From Metabacillus bambusae (lineage in GTDB: Bacteria > Bacillota > Bacilli > Bacillales > Bacillaceae), in NCBI RefSeq assembly GCF_017497975.1, contig NZ_JAGDEL010000014.1, positions 1-64,000 on the forward strand: DNA of 64,000 nucleotides. The letters are read 5' to 3'. Both the position numbers and the translations under genes were made by a program. The notes under the pieces are model-generated. The model made no database searches. It saw only the letters and a list, made by a program, of their open reading frames with translations, and was not told where the DNA came from. Below are positions 1 to 9,352 of the stretch, in pieces; within the stretch, counting starts at the first letter, position 1, and the number at the start of each line of letters is the position of its first letter.

Positions 1-101
1 TATGGTTTACTATAACAATTACCGTTATCAATGGAATTTAAAAAAGATGACCCCTAACCAATATAGGAATCATCTTCTAGTTGCGTGACTCTTTTTTTCT
101 T

Positions 102-140
102 GTGTCCTTGACACGGGTGCCAGTTTATAATGCTGGACCC
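102..140. repeat. Two adjacent small hairpins downstream of the binding-protein gene
   Basis: GTGTC-CTT-GACAC (102-114) is followed directly by GGGT-G-CCAG, a 9-nt loop, and CTGG-ACCC (115-140). They lie just after the 3-prime end of the minus-strand binding-protein gene. No U-rich tract follows on the minus strand, so a normal intrinsic terminator is doubtful. They may be part of a dispersed palindrome. Nothing else is recognised in bases 1-162. Confidence 0.3.
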
Positions 141-162
141 TTGAAATTTCACCCTAAATGAA

Positions 163-1839
163 TTATTTACTCCATAATTCAACTATATCTTTAACTATTT
201 TTGTGAATTCATCTTCTGCTTCTTCCACTCCAGCTTTATCTAAATCATCCATAAACTGTTCCCAGACTTCATCAAATTCTTCTGGATCAGCAAGAATTGC
301 CTCTGGAATACGTTTAAAGGTTATATCTATCATTCTTTTATTTGTTACTTCAAGATTTGAACCTGCAGGGATTGCAAGATTGTAGGCTGCTCCCCATGGT
401 TTTACTGAAAAATCTTCGGTTGGTGGGTATAAATCTTTCCATAATTCAGCATCATAATTTTTCAGTACTTCTTTTTCAACATCTGTCAATCCTTCAATCG
501 CTAGTTCACGTGTGTTAACCGTATATGTTTGACCTGTTGAGTCTTCTACACCATCACCATAGCGTGGTGCAAACCTTTGGAAATTATAACCAATCCCTGT
601 TTTCTTTAAATAATCTTTATCATTACGGCGTTTTTCCCATTCATCTTCAGGAATAACTCGCTTGCCGTCTACAATATTATAATGTTCGCCTTCAATTCCC
701 CAATTCAGCATAATTTGCGTTTCTTCTGATACTAAATAATCAAGAAATTTAATGGCGCGAACAGGATCTTCACAATCTACTGAAATTCCAATTCCCCAGC
801 CTACTTGGAAACCATTGCTTTGATAAGCAGTATGTTTATACTTTTCGCTTAATGTAATTGGATAAAATCCATACATTCTTTCATACTTACCTGCATCACG
901 TAAAGCATTTTGTGCATCATAGATCATATAGTCTGGTGCGATAGTAGCTAACGCACGTCCTGTAGACAATTTTGCTAGCCATTGGTCATGTTTTTGAACA
1001 AAAGATTCTTGATCTAACAATCCTTCAGCATTCATTTGGTTATACCAACGGTAAACCTCTTTCTCAACTGGACGGCGATAATGTAATGTTGCTTCAAATG
1101 TCTCAGGATCAATATAATATTCACCATCATCTGAAGCACCAGTCATCATAAATCCACTATTTAACGTAGAGGCTTGAAAACGCCATCCATCAGATTGAAG
1201 GGTTAAAGGAATGGTTGGTTGTCCATCAATTTCAGGATGTAGTTTATAATATTCGCTAATAACATTTTCTAAATCTTCCAGTGTTTTCATTTCTGGGTAT
1301 CCTAATTCTTTAACGACGTCATGCTGGACAAGTGCTGCAAAACCAGGGGTCATAGCTTCATTATCGACTGCTGTATTAGGTAAAACATAAATAGAAGGAT
1401 CATCCTTACTCCATTTCATCCGGTTTATTTCATCACCTAGCATTTTTTTAATGTTAGGTGCATGCTCTTCAATCAATGGAGCAAGATCAATTAAGGCACC
1501 TGCTTCTACAAGCTGACTAGCGCCCTTAGATGTAATCAGGTCAGGATATTCCCCACTTGCAACCATCAATGGAATCTTTGTTTGTCCACCTTCCATATCA
1601 AATTCAGGTTCAAGTGTTACTCCTGTGTCTTCCTTAATTTTTTTACCTACTGGGCTCTCCATATTCTCCCAATCAGGGTTCGCATCAGAATCAAAGACCG
1701 TAAAGGTGATTGATCCATTTTCATTAGAAGTGCTATCAGAATCTGTTGAAGCATCTTCATTCGAAGCTTGGCAAGCAACCATAACGGATAAAAGAACTGT
1801 TATAAAGACCAAACTAAAAACCTTTTTAAAAGACTTCAT
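163..1839 (-). CDS. LplA-type carbohydrate ABC transporter substrate-binding lipoprotein
   Basis: Extracellular solute-binding protein of about 558 residues that would hand an oligosaccharide to the two permeases encoded just upstream. The N-terminus (MKSFKKVF, hydrophobic stretch, then VMVAC) is a lipoprotein signal with the lipobox Cys near residue 23, so the protein is membrane-anchored outside the cell. The body has the large two-lobe layout of the family-1 LplA/YtcQ group (D-x-N-P-D-W near the N-terminus, then PLMVASGEYPDLI). I chose the ATG at 1839 because GGGAGG lies 9 nt upstream; an ATG 10 codons earlier has no such site. It is last in the operon 3807-163. The substrate cannot be read from sequence. 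Family call is secure. Confidence 0.9.
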   Translation of the reverse strand: MKSFKKVFSLVFITVLLSVMVACQASNEDASTDSDSTSNENGSITFTVFDSDANPDWENMESPVGKKIKEDTGVTLEPEFDMEGGQTKIPLMVASGEYPDLITSKGASQLVEAGALIDLAPLIEEHAPNIKKMLGDEINRMKWSKDDPSIYVLPNTAVDNEAMTPGFAALVQHDVVKELGYPEMKTLEDLENVISEYYKLHPEIDGQPTIPLTLQSDGWRFQASTLNSGFMMTGASDDGEYYIDPETFEATLHYRRPVEKEVYRWYNQMNAEGLLDQESFVQKHDQWLAKLSTGRALATIAPDYMIYDAQNALRDAGKYERMYGFYPITLSEKYKHTAYQSNGFQVGWGIGISVDCEDPVRAIKFLDYLVSEETQIMLNWGIEGEHYNIVDGKRVIPEDEWEKRRNDKDYLKKTGIGYNFQRFAPRYGDGVEDSTGQTYTVNTRELAIEGLTDVEKEVLKNYDAELWKDLYPPTEDFSVKPWGAAYNLAIPAGSNLEVTNKRMIDITFKRIPEAILADPEEFDEVWEQFMDDLDKAGVEEAEDEFTKIVKDIVELWSK

Positions 1840-1911
1840 ATCATGTTTCCTCCCTTTGTTTATGTTCATTTATCGTATAAACAGTTGAATCTGTTGATAC
1901 CATATGAATGG

Positions 1912-2823
1912 TTACTGTTTTACTGCTCCTAATGTCATCCCTTGAATAAAAAACCTTTGGACAAATGGATAAACCAACATAATTGGTATAACAGTAACCA
2001 TGGTGATGGCCATTTTAATCGATTCCGGTGATACCATGTTCGTTTGCTGTTCATTAGGCCGCATTTGATTGGCATTCACATTTCCACCCATCGAGGTATT
2101 ATCCAAAATTTTCATAAGCTCATACTGTAAAGTTGTTAAATTTTCATTCATACTGTTATATAAATAAGTATCAAACCAACTATTCCACTGTCCGACTGCC
2201 ACAAATAAGCAGATAGTTGCTAAAACAGGTTTACAGAGTGGTAAGATAATGCGATAAAAGATTGTAAAGTCATTCGCACCATCCATTTTTGCTGATTCTT
2301 GAAGTGAAAATGGAAGGCCATCCATGAATGAACGAATGATAATAATATTAAAAGCACTTACTAATCCTGGTAGGATATAAACCCAAAATGAATTCATTAA
2401 ACCTAAATCTCTTATCAGCATGTATCCTGGAATTAACCCGCCAGAAAAATACATCGTTAATACAATAAACGTAGATATAAATTTTCTACCTTGAAAATCA
2501 GCACGACTCAAAGTAAAAGCAACCATTGCTTGTGCAAAAACGCCTAACACGGTACCTATTACTGTTCGTAAAACAGAGTTTACAAAACCAGTTACTAAAT
2601 TATCGTACTTCATTATTTCTAAATAATTATTCAAGGTAAATTCACGTGGCAATATATAAATACCACCTCTAACTGTATCGGTTGAATCATTTAAAGAAAT
2701 AGCTAATACGTTTAAAAAAGGATAAAGAGTCACAATCATAACAATTGTTAAAAGCGCATAATTAAAAATATTAAACAGATAATCTTTGTTCGTTAACTTA
2801 ATCATAGCTCGATTAGATGCCAT
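1912..2823 (-). CDS. Carbohydrate ABC transporter permease, LplC/YtcP type
   Basis: Inner-membrane permease of 303 residues with about six hydrophobic segments. The MalG-type EAA loop is visible as ESAKMDGANDFTIFYRIILPLCKP, the site that docks the ATPase. It ends with the FIQGMTLGAVKQ tail usual for LplC-type subunits. It lies 12 nt after the partner permease, and GGGGGGAT precedes its ATG. No ATPase gene is present, which is normal for this group: a shared MsmX-type ATPase elsewhere usually serves these importers (established for Bacillus, inferred here). Confidence 0.9.
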   Translation of the reverse strand: MASNRAMIKLTNKDYLFNIFNYALLTIVMIVTLYPFLNVLAISLNDSTDTVRGGIYILPREFTLNNYLEIMKYDNLVTGFVNSVLRTVIGTVLGVFAQAMVAFTLSRADFQGRKFISTFIVLTMYFSGGLIPGYMLIRDLGLMNSFWVYILPGLVSAFNIIIIRSFMDGLPFSLQESAKMDGANDFTIFYRIILPLCKPVLATICLFVAVGQWNSWFDTYLYNSMNENLTTLQYELMKILDNTSMGGNVNANQMRPNEQQTNMVSPESIKMAITMVTVIPIMLVYPFVQRFFIQGMTLGAVKQ

Positions 2824-2835
2824 TAAAATCCCCCC

Positions 2836-3807
2836 TTACATGACACTTTGATTGGAATATCGCTTAAATATACCGTTAGCTAGAAACAATAAGGTAATAC
2901 TTACTACAGAATTAAAAATTCCGATTGCCGTTCCGTAAGAGAATTGTCCTAAACCAATCCCGTAATTAAGCGCATACAAATCTAATACCTCAGAATAATC
3001 AACAACTAGGGAATTTCCTAGTAGCATCTGTTTTTCAAATCCAATACTAATCAAATGACCTATATTTAAAATAAGAACAACTAGAATAGTTGGTCGGATA
3101 CCTGGTAATGTTACATGCCAAATTCTTCTTAACCTTCCGGCTCCATCTACTTTTGCAGCTTCATATAGTTGGGGGTCAAGACCTGCAATAGCCGCTAAGA
3201 AGATAATGGCATTCCACCCCATCTCTTTCCATATATCTGAAACCGTAACAATTCCCCAGAACCACGTACCTTGAGCCATAAATTGAAAAGGTTTATCAAT
3301 AAAACCAAATTTTAATAATAGATCATTAACAATACCACCATCAATAGATAACATTTTTGTGACAATACCTGCCACAACTACCCAAGATACAAAATGCGGT
3401 AAATAGGTTATTGTTTGCACAGTTCTCTTAAATAAAGAGTGGCGTACTTCATTAAGCAATACAGCAAATAATATTGGAATGGTAAACCCTACTATTAAAC
3501 CAAGTAAACTCATTGCAAGCGTATTTCTAAGTGCCATGAAAAATCGTTCATCAGTAAACAAAGTGATAAAATGGTCGAGACCTACCCACTCCTGTTCAAA
3601 AAACGATCTGCCTGGTCTGAAATTTTGAAATGCCATCGTCCATCCCCATACAGGAAGATAATTAAAAACAAAAACCCAAGCAACAAAGGGTAATGACATC
3701 ATATAAAGTGTTTTTTGACTTTTAAATACTTTCCAAAAACCGTTTCTCTTTTCTTTTTTCTTCGGTAAGCTTAACTTTGTAATCGCTTTCTCTTTTGCAG
3801 TTTCCAT
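2836..3807 (-). CDS. Carbohydrate ABC transporter permease, LplB/YtePtype
   Basis: First gene of the three-gene importer operon, 323 residues. The cytoplasmic N-terminus is lysine-rich, followed by about six membrane segments and an EAA loop (YEAAKVDGAGRLRRIWHVTLPGI). Early motifs such as PFVAWVFVFNYLPVWGWTMAF are typical of LplB-like subunits of oligosaccharide importers for polysaccharide fragments. AAGGAGGAGG sits ahead of the ATG. The operon starts 455 nt downstream of the kinase/regulator pair, which is the likely activator. A GAAAGCGTTATT box at 3900 suggests CcpA control as well. Confidence 0.9.
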   Translation of the reverse strand: METAKEKAITKLSLPKKKEKRNGFWKVFKSQKTLYMMSLPFVAWVFVFNYLPVWGWTMAFQNFRPGRSFFEQEWVGLDHFITLFTDERFFMALRNTLAMSLLGLIVGFTIPILFAVLLNEVRHSLFKRTVQTITYLPHFVSWVVVAGIVTKMLSIDGGIVNDLLLKFGFIDKPFQFMAQGTWFWGIVTVSDIWKEMGWNAIIFLAAIAGLDPQLYEAAKVDGAGRLRRIWHVTLPGIRPTILVVLILNIGHLISIGFEKQMLLGNSLVVDYSEVLDLYALNYGIGLGQFSYGTAIGIFNSVVSITLLFLANGIFKRYSNQSVM

Positions 3808-3899
3808 TGAGCCTCCTCCTTTTCTGTTACTTTATTTTAAATCAGATATAAACTAAAGGATACCTTAATAATTTTCACAAAATTCATATAATAATTTCA

Positions 3900-3911
3900 G
3901 AAAGCGTTATT
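3900..3911. promoter_or_regulatory. cre-like box upstream of the importer operon
   Basis: AGAAAGCGTTATTA differs at two positions from the CcpA consensus TGWAANCGNTNWCA. The 12-mer GAAAGCGTTATT recurs exactly at 7677-7688 and 46214-46225 (minus strand), each time ahead of a sugar transport or regulatory operon. Function as a cre site is inferred. Confidence 0.4.
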
Positions 3912-3967
3912 ATCAATAAATTAATTAGAATTTTTTAGCAAAGTTATCTAATTTCCTTCACAAGAAC

Positions 3968-4090
3968 AAAAGCGCAAGCGCCTTGAACAGCCCCGACAAG
4001 CATAAGACGCTTAAGAATAGAAGGTGTTCTTTACCTTCAATTCTTAAGTGGCTTATGACCTCGAGGGGCTAGGCGCTGGAGCTGGATGCC
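3968..4090. repeat. Long imperfect palindromic intergenic element
   Basis: Five nested arm pairs can be read: AGCGCC 3977/GGCGCT 4072, AGCCCC 3989/GGGGCT 4065, CATAAG 4001/CTTATG 4052, CTTAAGAAT 4010/ATTCTTAAG 4040, GAAGGT 4020/ACCTTC 4033. The folded unit is about 100 nt. The edges (AAGCGCAAGCGCC at one end, GGCGCTGGAGCTGGAT at the other) resemble a repeat I associate with intergenic regions of several Bacillus genomes (memory, not a search). The element is more GC-rich than its surroundings. It has no coding potential. Confidence 0.65.
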
Positions 4091-4139
4091 AAGCGCTTAT
4101 CCACAGTACAAGAATTTTATAATTTCCTAGACAAATAAA

Positions 4140-4170
4140 AAGTGCCAGAACATATATGGTCCTGGCACTT
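4140..4170 (-). terminator. Intrinsic terminator of the kinase/regulator operon
   Basis: Stem AAGTGCCAG/CTGGCACTT of 9 bp, followed on the minus strand by TTTTTATTTG. It lies about 90 nt after the response-regulator stop codon, so the importer downstream needs its own promoter. Confidence 0.75.
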
Positions 4171-4261
4171 CTTCTGGTACAACAGCAAAGAAACTTAAAT
4201 AATTATGAAGACTTTTTATACTTGTTATATAATACTAGATTTTGAGCATAAGCGTATACTG

Positions 4262-5809
4262 TTAATTCATCATTTTACTTTTGCGATAAGTAGATGGTGA
4301 CATTCCTTCGTACTTTCTAAATTTACTATGAAAGTAGTCTACATTTGAGAAACCAATTCGTTCTGCAACTTGATATACTTTAAGTCCTTGTAATAACAAA
4401 TTCTTCGCATTTTCAATTCTTACTTTATCGAGATAAGTATTAAAATGCTCTCCTGTATAGTCCTTGAATAGCTTACCTAAATATGCTCTATTATAATTAA
4501 GAACCTTTGATAACGTATCAAGTTTTATGTTTTTGTCATAATTACGCTCTATCAGATTAATCATTTTTTTTACTAGAACATCTGTATTCTTCACGTCCAT
4601 TTTCCCCAGAATCTCTGCAAGTAGGGAATTCACAAAGGTCAGAAGCTGTCTTATTTTTGGTTGATTTTCAATTTCAAAAACCCTTGAAAACATATTTGAT
4701 AAAGTTTCTCGTATATCTTGATATTCATACATTAGTTTATTTAATAAGGAAGAAATAATTTGAATAAAGTTCTTCTTAATTAAATTCTCTGAATAATTTT
4801 CATCGATCATCCTCATTCCAATTTCATTACATATTCTCTCAATTGCATTTAAATCACCTATCTCCATTGCAAATAATAATTTATCAACTACACTTGTCAT
4901 TTTGAAATGTTCTGCTTCATACTGAGAATCTTGTATTTCGACCTTTATAGCAGGCTCTGAACTTTCATTCAATAAATAACCTTCATCAAAGAAAAATTGT
5001 TGATTAATTAAAGTGGATGTCGATTCATAAGATGCGAAAATATCTGTTATTTTGTCAAAAGTATTAGATATAGCAGCTGTAAAATGGGTGTAGTTATTAT
5101 GAAACACCTTTCGTAATTCTTTGTATAAATGATCGTCTTGACCACTAAATTCAAGCTCACCATTTAACAAAATACCGATATAAGAATTATAAATAAAAAC
5201 GATGCCAATATTTCTTTCTTCAAAAAACTCCCTTAAACTATTTTTAAGATTCATTAAGTCAGAGTTACTTTGTTCATCCACACTAATTAATAAAACACGA
5301 TATTTATTCCATTTTAAAAAATGATCAGAACAATATTCAACTTCATCTATTCTTTCACCCTCAAGCGCAAAATGAATGATACGTTCTTTATTTTCTTCAT
5401 CTTTTTTTACTTTTATATGATTATATTCTAGCGCCTCTATTAATTTTGTATTTATATCTTGTAAATAACAAATTAATTCGTCTTCCTCGACAGGTTTTAA
5501 AAGATAACCTTTCACATTATTACTAATTGCTTTCTTTGCATATTCAAATTCAGCATGTCCACTTAAAATTAAAAACTGAACAGAAGAATCACTTTCCCTT
5601 ATCCTCTCAATAAGTTCAATTCCTGACATTCCAGGCATTCTAATATCAATGATCATTAAGTTTGGTGAAAGACTACTATATTTTTCAATAGCTTCGTTAC
5701 CATTAGCTGCCGTACCAACTACCTCAAACCCGTAAGATTCCCATGGGATAAGCATAACTAATCCTTGACGGGTGATCGGTTCATCATCCACAATCAATAC
5801 TTTAAACAT
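4262..5809 (-). CDS. YesN-type response regulator with AraC DNA-binding domain
   Basis: Cytoplasmic transcription factor of about 515 residues. The receiver domain is at residues 2-120 with the acidic pair in LIVDDE, the phosphoacceptor Asp in MIIDIRMPG near residue 55 and the conserved Lys in YLLKPVEEDE. A long linker region of about 280 residues follows, then a C-terminal pair of AraC helix-turn-helix motifs ending GFSNVDYFHSKFRKYEGMSPSTYRK. The ATG at 5809 overlaps the kinase stop codon (TGATG), behind GGAGGAG; a GTG one codon earlier is also possible. It probably activates the LplABC-type operon just downstream. Confidence 0.92.
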   Translation of the reverse strand: MFKVLIVDDEPITRQGLVMLIPWESYGFEVVGTAANGNEAIEKYSSLSPNLMIIDIRMPGMSGIELIERIRESDSSVQFLILSGHAEFEYAKKAISNNVKGYLLKPVEEDELICYLQDINTKLIEALEYNHIKVKKDEENKERIIHFALEGERIDEVEYCSDHFLKWNKYRVLLISVDEQSNSDLMNLKNSLREFFEERNIGIVFIYNSYIGILLNGELEFSGQDDHLYKELRKVFHNNYTHFTAAISNTFDKITDIFASYESTSTLINQQFFFDEGYLLNESSEPAIKVEIQDSQYEAEHFKMTSVVDKLLFAMEIGDLNAIERICNEIGMRMIDENYSENLIKKNFIQIISSLLNKLMYEYQDIRETLSNMFSRVFEIENQPKIRQLLTFVNSLLAEILGKMDVKNTDVLVKKMINLIERNYDKNIKLDTLSKVLNYNRAYLGKLFKDYTGEHFNTYLDKVRIENAKNLLLQGLKVYQVAERIGFSNVDYFHSKFRKYEGMSPSTYRKSKMMN

Positions 5810-7611
5810 CACAACTCCTCCTCAATAGGTATGATAAAGGATATTTTTGTACCAATCCCTTCCTTGCTATCAATAGTTAAACCAGTTATCTTGCCATATC
5901 TAAGTTGGAGTCTTTGATGGACATTTCGTAAACCAATGCGAATTCCTTCTTTTTCTTCTTGTTCATTTAACAATATATTAATAGCCTTTTGTTTCTCTTC
6001 ACTTATCCCAATACCATTATCTGTTACGTCAACAAGTAATCCTTCTTCTATCATTTTTGTATTAACACATACTTCTCCCCCACATTCATTGTTTTCCAAG
6101 CCATGAATCACAGCGTTTTCTACTAATGGTTGGATGATAAGTGGAGGGATAGGAATATTTTTTGAAAGTGTGTCAATCGTTAATTGATAGTTTAACCGAT
6201 CACCATGTCGAAATTTTTGTATTTCTAGATAGGAACGAACGACTTCCATTTCACTGTTTAGCTTGACATTACCAGTTCCAACCTCAATACTATTACGCAT
6301 CAATTTACCAAGTAATTTTACAACTTGAGAAATCTCTTTCTCTCCGTTTATATGTGCCTTCATTCGGATCGATTCGAGTGCATTAAATAAAAAATGTGGA
6401 TTTATTTGACTAGCCATCATTTTAAATTTAATTTCATTCTGTTTCCGCTCCAATAATGTTTTCTGTCTATTAGATTCATATACTTCGTTGAGAAGTTTTC
6501 TGGTATTGTTAACCATTAATTCTAGTTGTTTTGATAACTGTCCAATTTCATCTTCTCCATCTATTAATATACGAGTATTAAAGTTCCCTTTTCCTACTAG
6601 GTTAATTTGTTCACTTAATTTTATTAATCTGTTTGAAAGTAGTTTTGAAATATAGTAGATCAATAATAAAGCAACACAAACACTTACAGCTGCAACAATT
6701 ACGCCCATCCTTCTAAACCGATTGGCATTTCCAACAATATCCTCATCTGCAATAATAGATACAATTCTCACTTTATTCAGACTATTCTCCAAAGGTATAG
6801 CCTCAACAAAAATGTGTGTAGGTTCTCCTTCTGAATTCCCCTGAAAAATACCAGTTTGTCCATCTAATATATTTTTAGAACTAATCATTGTATTCAATTT
6901 CTTCCCTAAATAATCTGGTTGATTCGTGCTGATTATATTATTTTGATCATCCACTAGCATCGTTGGTTGAGATTCTTGTGACAAAATCAAATTTAATGCT
7001 TTAGTATTTATATTGATAACTAGCACACCATTTGTATCAAACTCAAGAAAGTCTACCCTACGCACTAAACTTAAATACTTATGATCGTTATTCGTTTCAT
7101 CCTCTAGATATAACCAACTTGTTAATCCTTTTCCCTCCTTTACAGTGGTATACCAGAACGAATTCTGTACCTGTTGATCAACAGGTATGATTTCCCAATC
7201 ATTCAGCAATGTTGAATTTTCCATATAAAAACGAATATTAACTATCTCTTTATTATAAATGTTTCGATAATTTTGAAACGTGTTGTATTCTCGGTATGAT
7301 GAAACAACCTCATAAATAGATTCATATTCTGTGTTAACAATTTGTTTTAAACGTTGATCAAAAAGAATATTATTTGAAATATATAATGGCACATTCATGA
7401 CTTCTAATGTTCTTTCTTTTACTCTTTCCATATTGGCCGACGCTTGTTTTTTGGCATCCTTCAGCGCAAATTGTCTTAATTCATTTGTTAAAAATCCTCC
7501 TACAATGAAGACTGGAATAAACACAACAAAAATAAACGAAATAAGTAACTTATTTCTAAGCTTAATGTCATTGATTTTTTTCTTAATTGTTGAAAGTATT
7601 TTCCTCACCAC
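5809..7611 (-). CDS. YesM-type membrane sensor histidine kinase
   Basis: Sensor of about 600 residues, partner of the overlapping response regulator. A first membrane segment (LLISFIFVVFIPVFIVGGFL) and a second (VIVAAVSVCVALLLIYYISKLL) flank an extracellular Cache-like sensing region. Then come a HAMP linker, the His box QINPHFLFNALE with the phosphorylated His, and an ATPase domain with N-box (PLVENAVIHGLEN) and G-box DNGIGI. The start is a GTG with only a weak AAGG site 9 nt upstream. A cre-like box lies about 65-75 nt upstream. The ligand is unknown, probably an oligosaccharide or a loaded binding protein. Confidence 0.92.
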   Translation of the reverse strand: MVRKILSTIKKKINDIKLRNKLLISFIFVVFIPVFIVGGFLTNELRQFALKDAKKQASANMERVKERTLEVMNVPLYISNNILFDQRLKQIVNTEYESIYEVVSSYREYNTFQNYRNIYNKEIVNIRFYMENSTLLNDWEIIPVDQQVQNSFWYTTVKEGKGLTSWLYLEDETNNDHKYLSLVRRVDFLEFDTNGVLVININTKALNLILSQESQPTMLVDDQNNIISTNQPDYLGKKLNTMISSKNILDGQTGIFQGNSEGEPTHIFVEAIPLENSLNKVRIVSIIADEDIVGNANRFRRMGVIVAAVSVCVALLLIYYISKLLSNRLIKLSEQINLVGKGNFNTRILIDGEDEIGQLSKQLELMVNNTRKLLNEVYESNRQKTLLERKQNEIKFKMMASQINPHFLFNALESIRMKAHINGEKEISQVVKLLGKLMRNSIEVGTGNVKLNSEMEVVRSYLEIQKFRHGDRLNYQLTIDTLSKNIPIPPLIIQPLVENAVIHGLENNECGGEVCVNTKMIEEGLLVDVTDNGIGISEEKQKAINILLNEQEEKEGIRIGLRNVHQRLQLRYGKITGLTIDSKEGIGTKISFIIPIEEEL

Positions 7612-8141
7612 CTTGAGTAACCTTGTAAAATAAGTAATCGTTATCCTTAGAAAAGAACTTGCCCACTATTCTGCACAATAACGCTTTCCACAGAAAATGT
7701 ATGCCCTTTCATTTCTAATTAAAGTACTTCTCTGTCCTTACCTTAATAGGTATATGAACCTGATCATACATCCTTTAAATTCTCTCTTTCATCCTGTTAT
7801 TATATTCCATCTTACCATATATTTAAAATTCAAAAAGTTATATTGTAAGCTTCTAAATACTTCTAATGACTTTATTTAATAATAAAGTTAGTAAAAATTC
7901 GAACTGGGAATTTTTTTAAACTCAACAAATTTCGCAGCTATCTTACTAACCCTTCTTTAAGATAAGAAATGATAGCCAATCAAGTCGATATTTTGTTTAT
8001 GTATATTAAGCAATTATTTTTGTAGTTGGTATTATCCTCTAGGTAGACAGGTTTATTAAGATTATATGACCTATTAAGGTAGTGAATCTTTTCAACCAAT
8101 AATATAATAGAATAAACTGAACATACTTGGGAGTTGGAGAA
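7612..8141. other. Intergenic region between divergent genes
   Basis: About 530 nt separating the kinase operon (minus) and the dehydrogenase (plus). It holds the cre-like box at 7677-7688 and a TATAAT at 8103-8108 that could be the -10 of the dehydrogenase promoter, with no good -35 at the usual spacing. Otherwise AT-rich with no supported gene. Confidence 0.4.
7677..7688 (-). promoter_or_regulatory. cre-like box upstream of the sensor kinase operon
   Basis: Minus-strand GAAAGCGTTATT, an exact copy of the boxes at 3900 and 46214. Aligned to the CcpA consensus it has three mismatches, so it is a weak candidate by itself; the exact recurrence raises interest. Confidence 0.3.
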
Positions 8142-9104
8142 ATGTCAGAAAGAAAGCTTATCATTAGCCAAAATATTGATGATTCATTATTAGGAAAAAT
8201 AAAAGAACTCATTCCAGATTGGACCATAATCGTCGGGAGTGCTCCAACCATTTGGGAATCGCATGTAGCCGATGCTGAAATCATTGCCGGTTGGAAAAAG
8301 GAAATGAAGGAAATTATCAATACTAAAGATGCAAATCTACAATGGCTTCAAACATGGAGTGCGGGAGTTAATACTCTACCACTTAAGCGATTACAATCCA
8401 CCAATGTAAATATTACAACCGCAAACGGCGTACATGCTTACCCGATTTCAGAAACAATCTTTGCTTTAATGCTTGGATTAACAAGAAAAATTCATACATA
8501 TGTGAGACAGCAATTAAACCAAACATGGCACCATGCATCGATGAACCAGGAAATTCATGGAAAAACTGTCGGGATCATTGGGGTTGGAAATATCGGCTTC
8601 GAAACCGCAAAAATTGCAAAAGCATTTGGAATGACTGTTCTAGGAATTAGAAATTCTGGGCAGGCGGAAGAATATGTCGATGAAATGTTTACACCAGCTG
8701 ATTTACATACGATTCTTCCCCAATGTGATTATGTCATTGTAACCTTGCCATTGACTCCAAAAACAAAAGGCCTCTTTGGAAAGCATGAATTTCAATTAAT
8801 GAAGTCTTCTGCTTTCTTTATCAATATTGGGCGTGGAGCGATTGTGGAAGAAAATGAACTAATAGAAGCTCTCGAGGAAAAACAAATTGCTGGAGCTGGG
8901 CTAGATGTTTTCGAAATTGAACCGCTTCCACAGAAAAGCCCAATTTGGGAAATGGAAAATGTCATTATTACTCCACACACTTCTGGCAGTACGGAATACT
9001 ACAATAAACGGGTAATCGAAGATATTTTTGTCCCGAATTTGAAAAGCTATCTCAACGGACAAGTCCCAAGGATCAATTTACTTGATTTTGAAAAGGGGTA
9101 TTAA
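8142..9104 (+). CDS. NAD-dependent D-2-hydroxyacid dehydrogenase
   Basis: Cytoplasmic oxidoreductase of 320 residues that interconverts a 2-keto acid and a D-2-hydroxy acid. The Rossmann motif GIIGVGNIG is seen near residue 145. The family catalytic triad is present: Arg in NIGRGAIVEE, Glu in DVFEIEPLP and His in ITPHTSGS. I chose ATG 8142, with TTGGGAG 8 nt upstream; a TTG at 8127 would add five residues inside that site. It is monocistronic and flanked by minus-strand operons. The substrate is open (glyoxylate, hydroxypyruvate or similar), because members of this family differ little in motifs. Confidence 0.88.
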   Translation: MSERKLIISQNIDDSLLGKIKELIPDWTIIVGSAPTIWESHVADAEIIAGWKKEMKEIINTKDANLQWLQTWSAGVNTLPLKRLQSTNVNITTANGVHAYPISETIFALMLGLTRKIHTYVRQQLNQTWHHASMNQEIHGKTVGIIGVGNIGFETAKIAKAFGMTVLGIRNSGQAEEYVDEMFTPADLHTILPQCDYVIVTLPLTPKTKGLFGKHEFQLMKSSAFFINIGRGAIVEENELIEALEEKQIAGAGLDVFEIEPLPQKSPIWEMENVIITPHTSGSTEYYNKRVIEDIFVPNLKSYLNGQVPRINLLDFEKGY

Positions 9105-9143
9105 ATTATTAAACAATATTACTTACATATAAATACCACTAAA

Positions 9144-9180
9144 AACCAACTTCCCAATTTAGAGACTCGGGAAGTTGGTT
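9144..9180. terminator. Bidirectional terminator-like hairpin
   Basis: Perfect 12-bp stem AACCAACTTCCC/GGGAAGTTGGTT. On the minus strand it is followed by TTTTAG, on the plus strand by CTTAGAGTTTTTT. It can end both the dehydrogenase and the large glycosidase gene converging on it. Confidence 0.7.
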
Positions 9181-9352
9181 CTTAGAGTTTTTTATAAAGA
9201 TTCCCTCAATAATAGGTCGGCTGTCTCATATTCCCCAGTAAAGATGTGAAAGATAACTACATGTTACTTGGAAAATAGTTATTCCTCAATTACATTCATT
9301 TTTTCGAGTCGTATTTTTCACCTTTACTTTGGCTTTATTATTGCTAGTAGCC

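Noticed and set aside
158-385. Plus-strand frame opposite the binding-protein gene
   Set aside because: Ser/Ile-rich shadow of the minus-strand coding frame, no ribosome site.
3977-4077. CRISPR-like or tRNA-like element in the palindromic intergenic repeat
   Set aside because: Only one unit is present, arms are nested rather than cloverleaf, and no repeat-spacer periodicity is seen.
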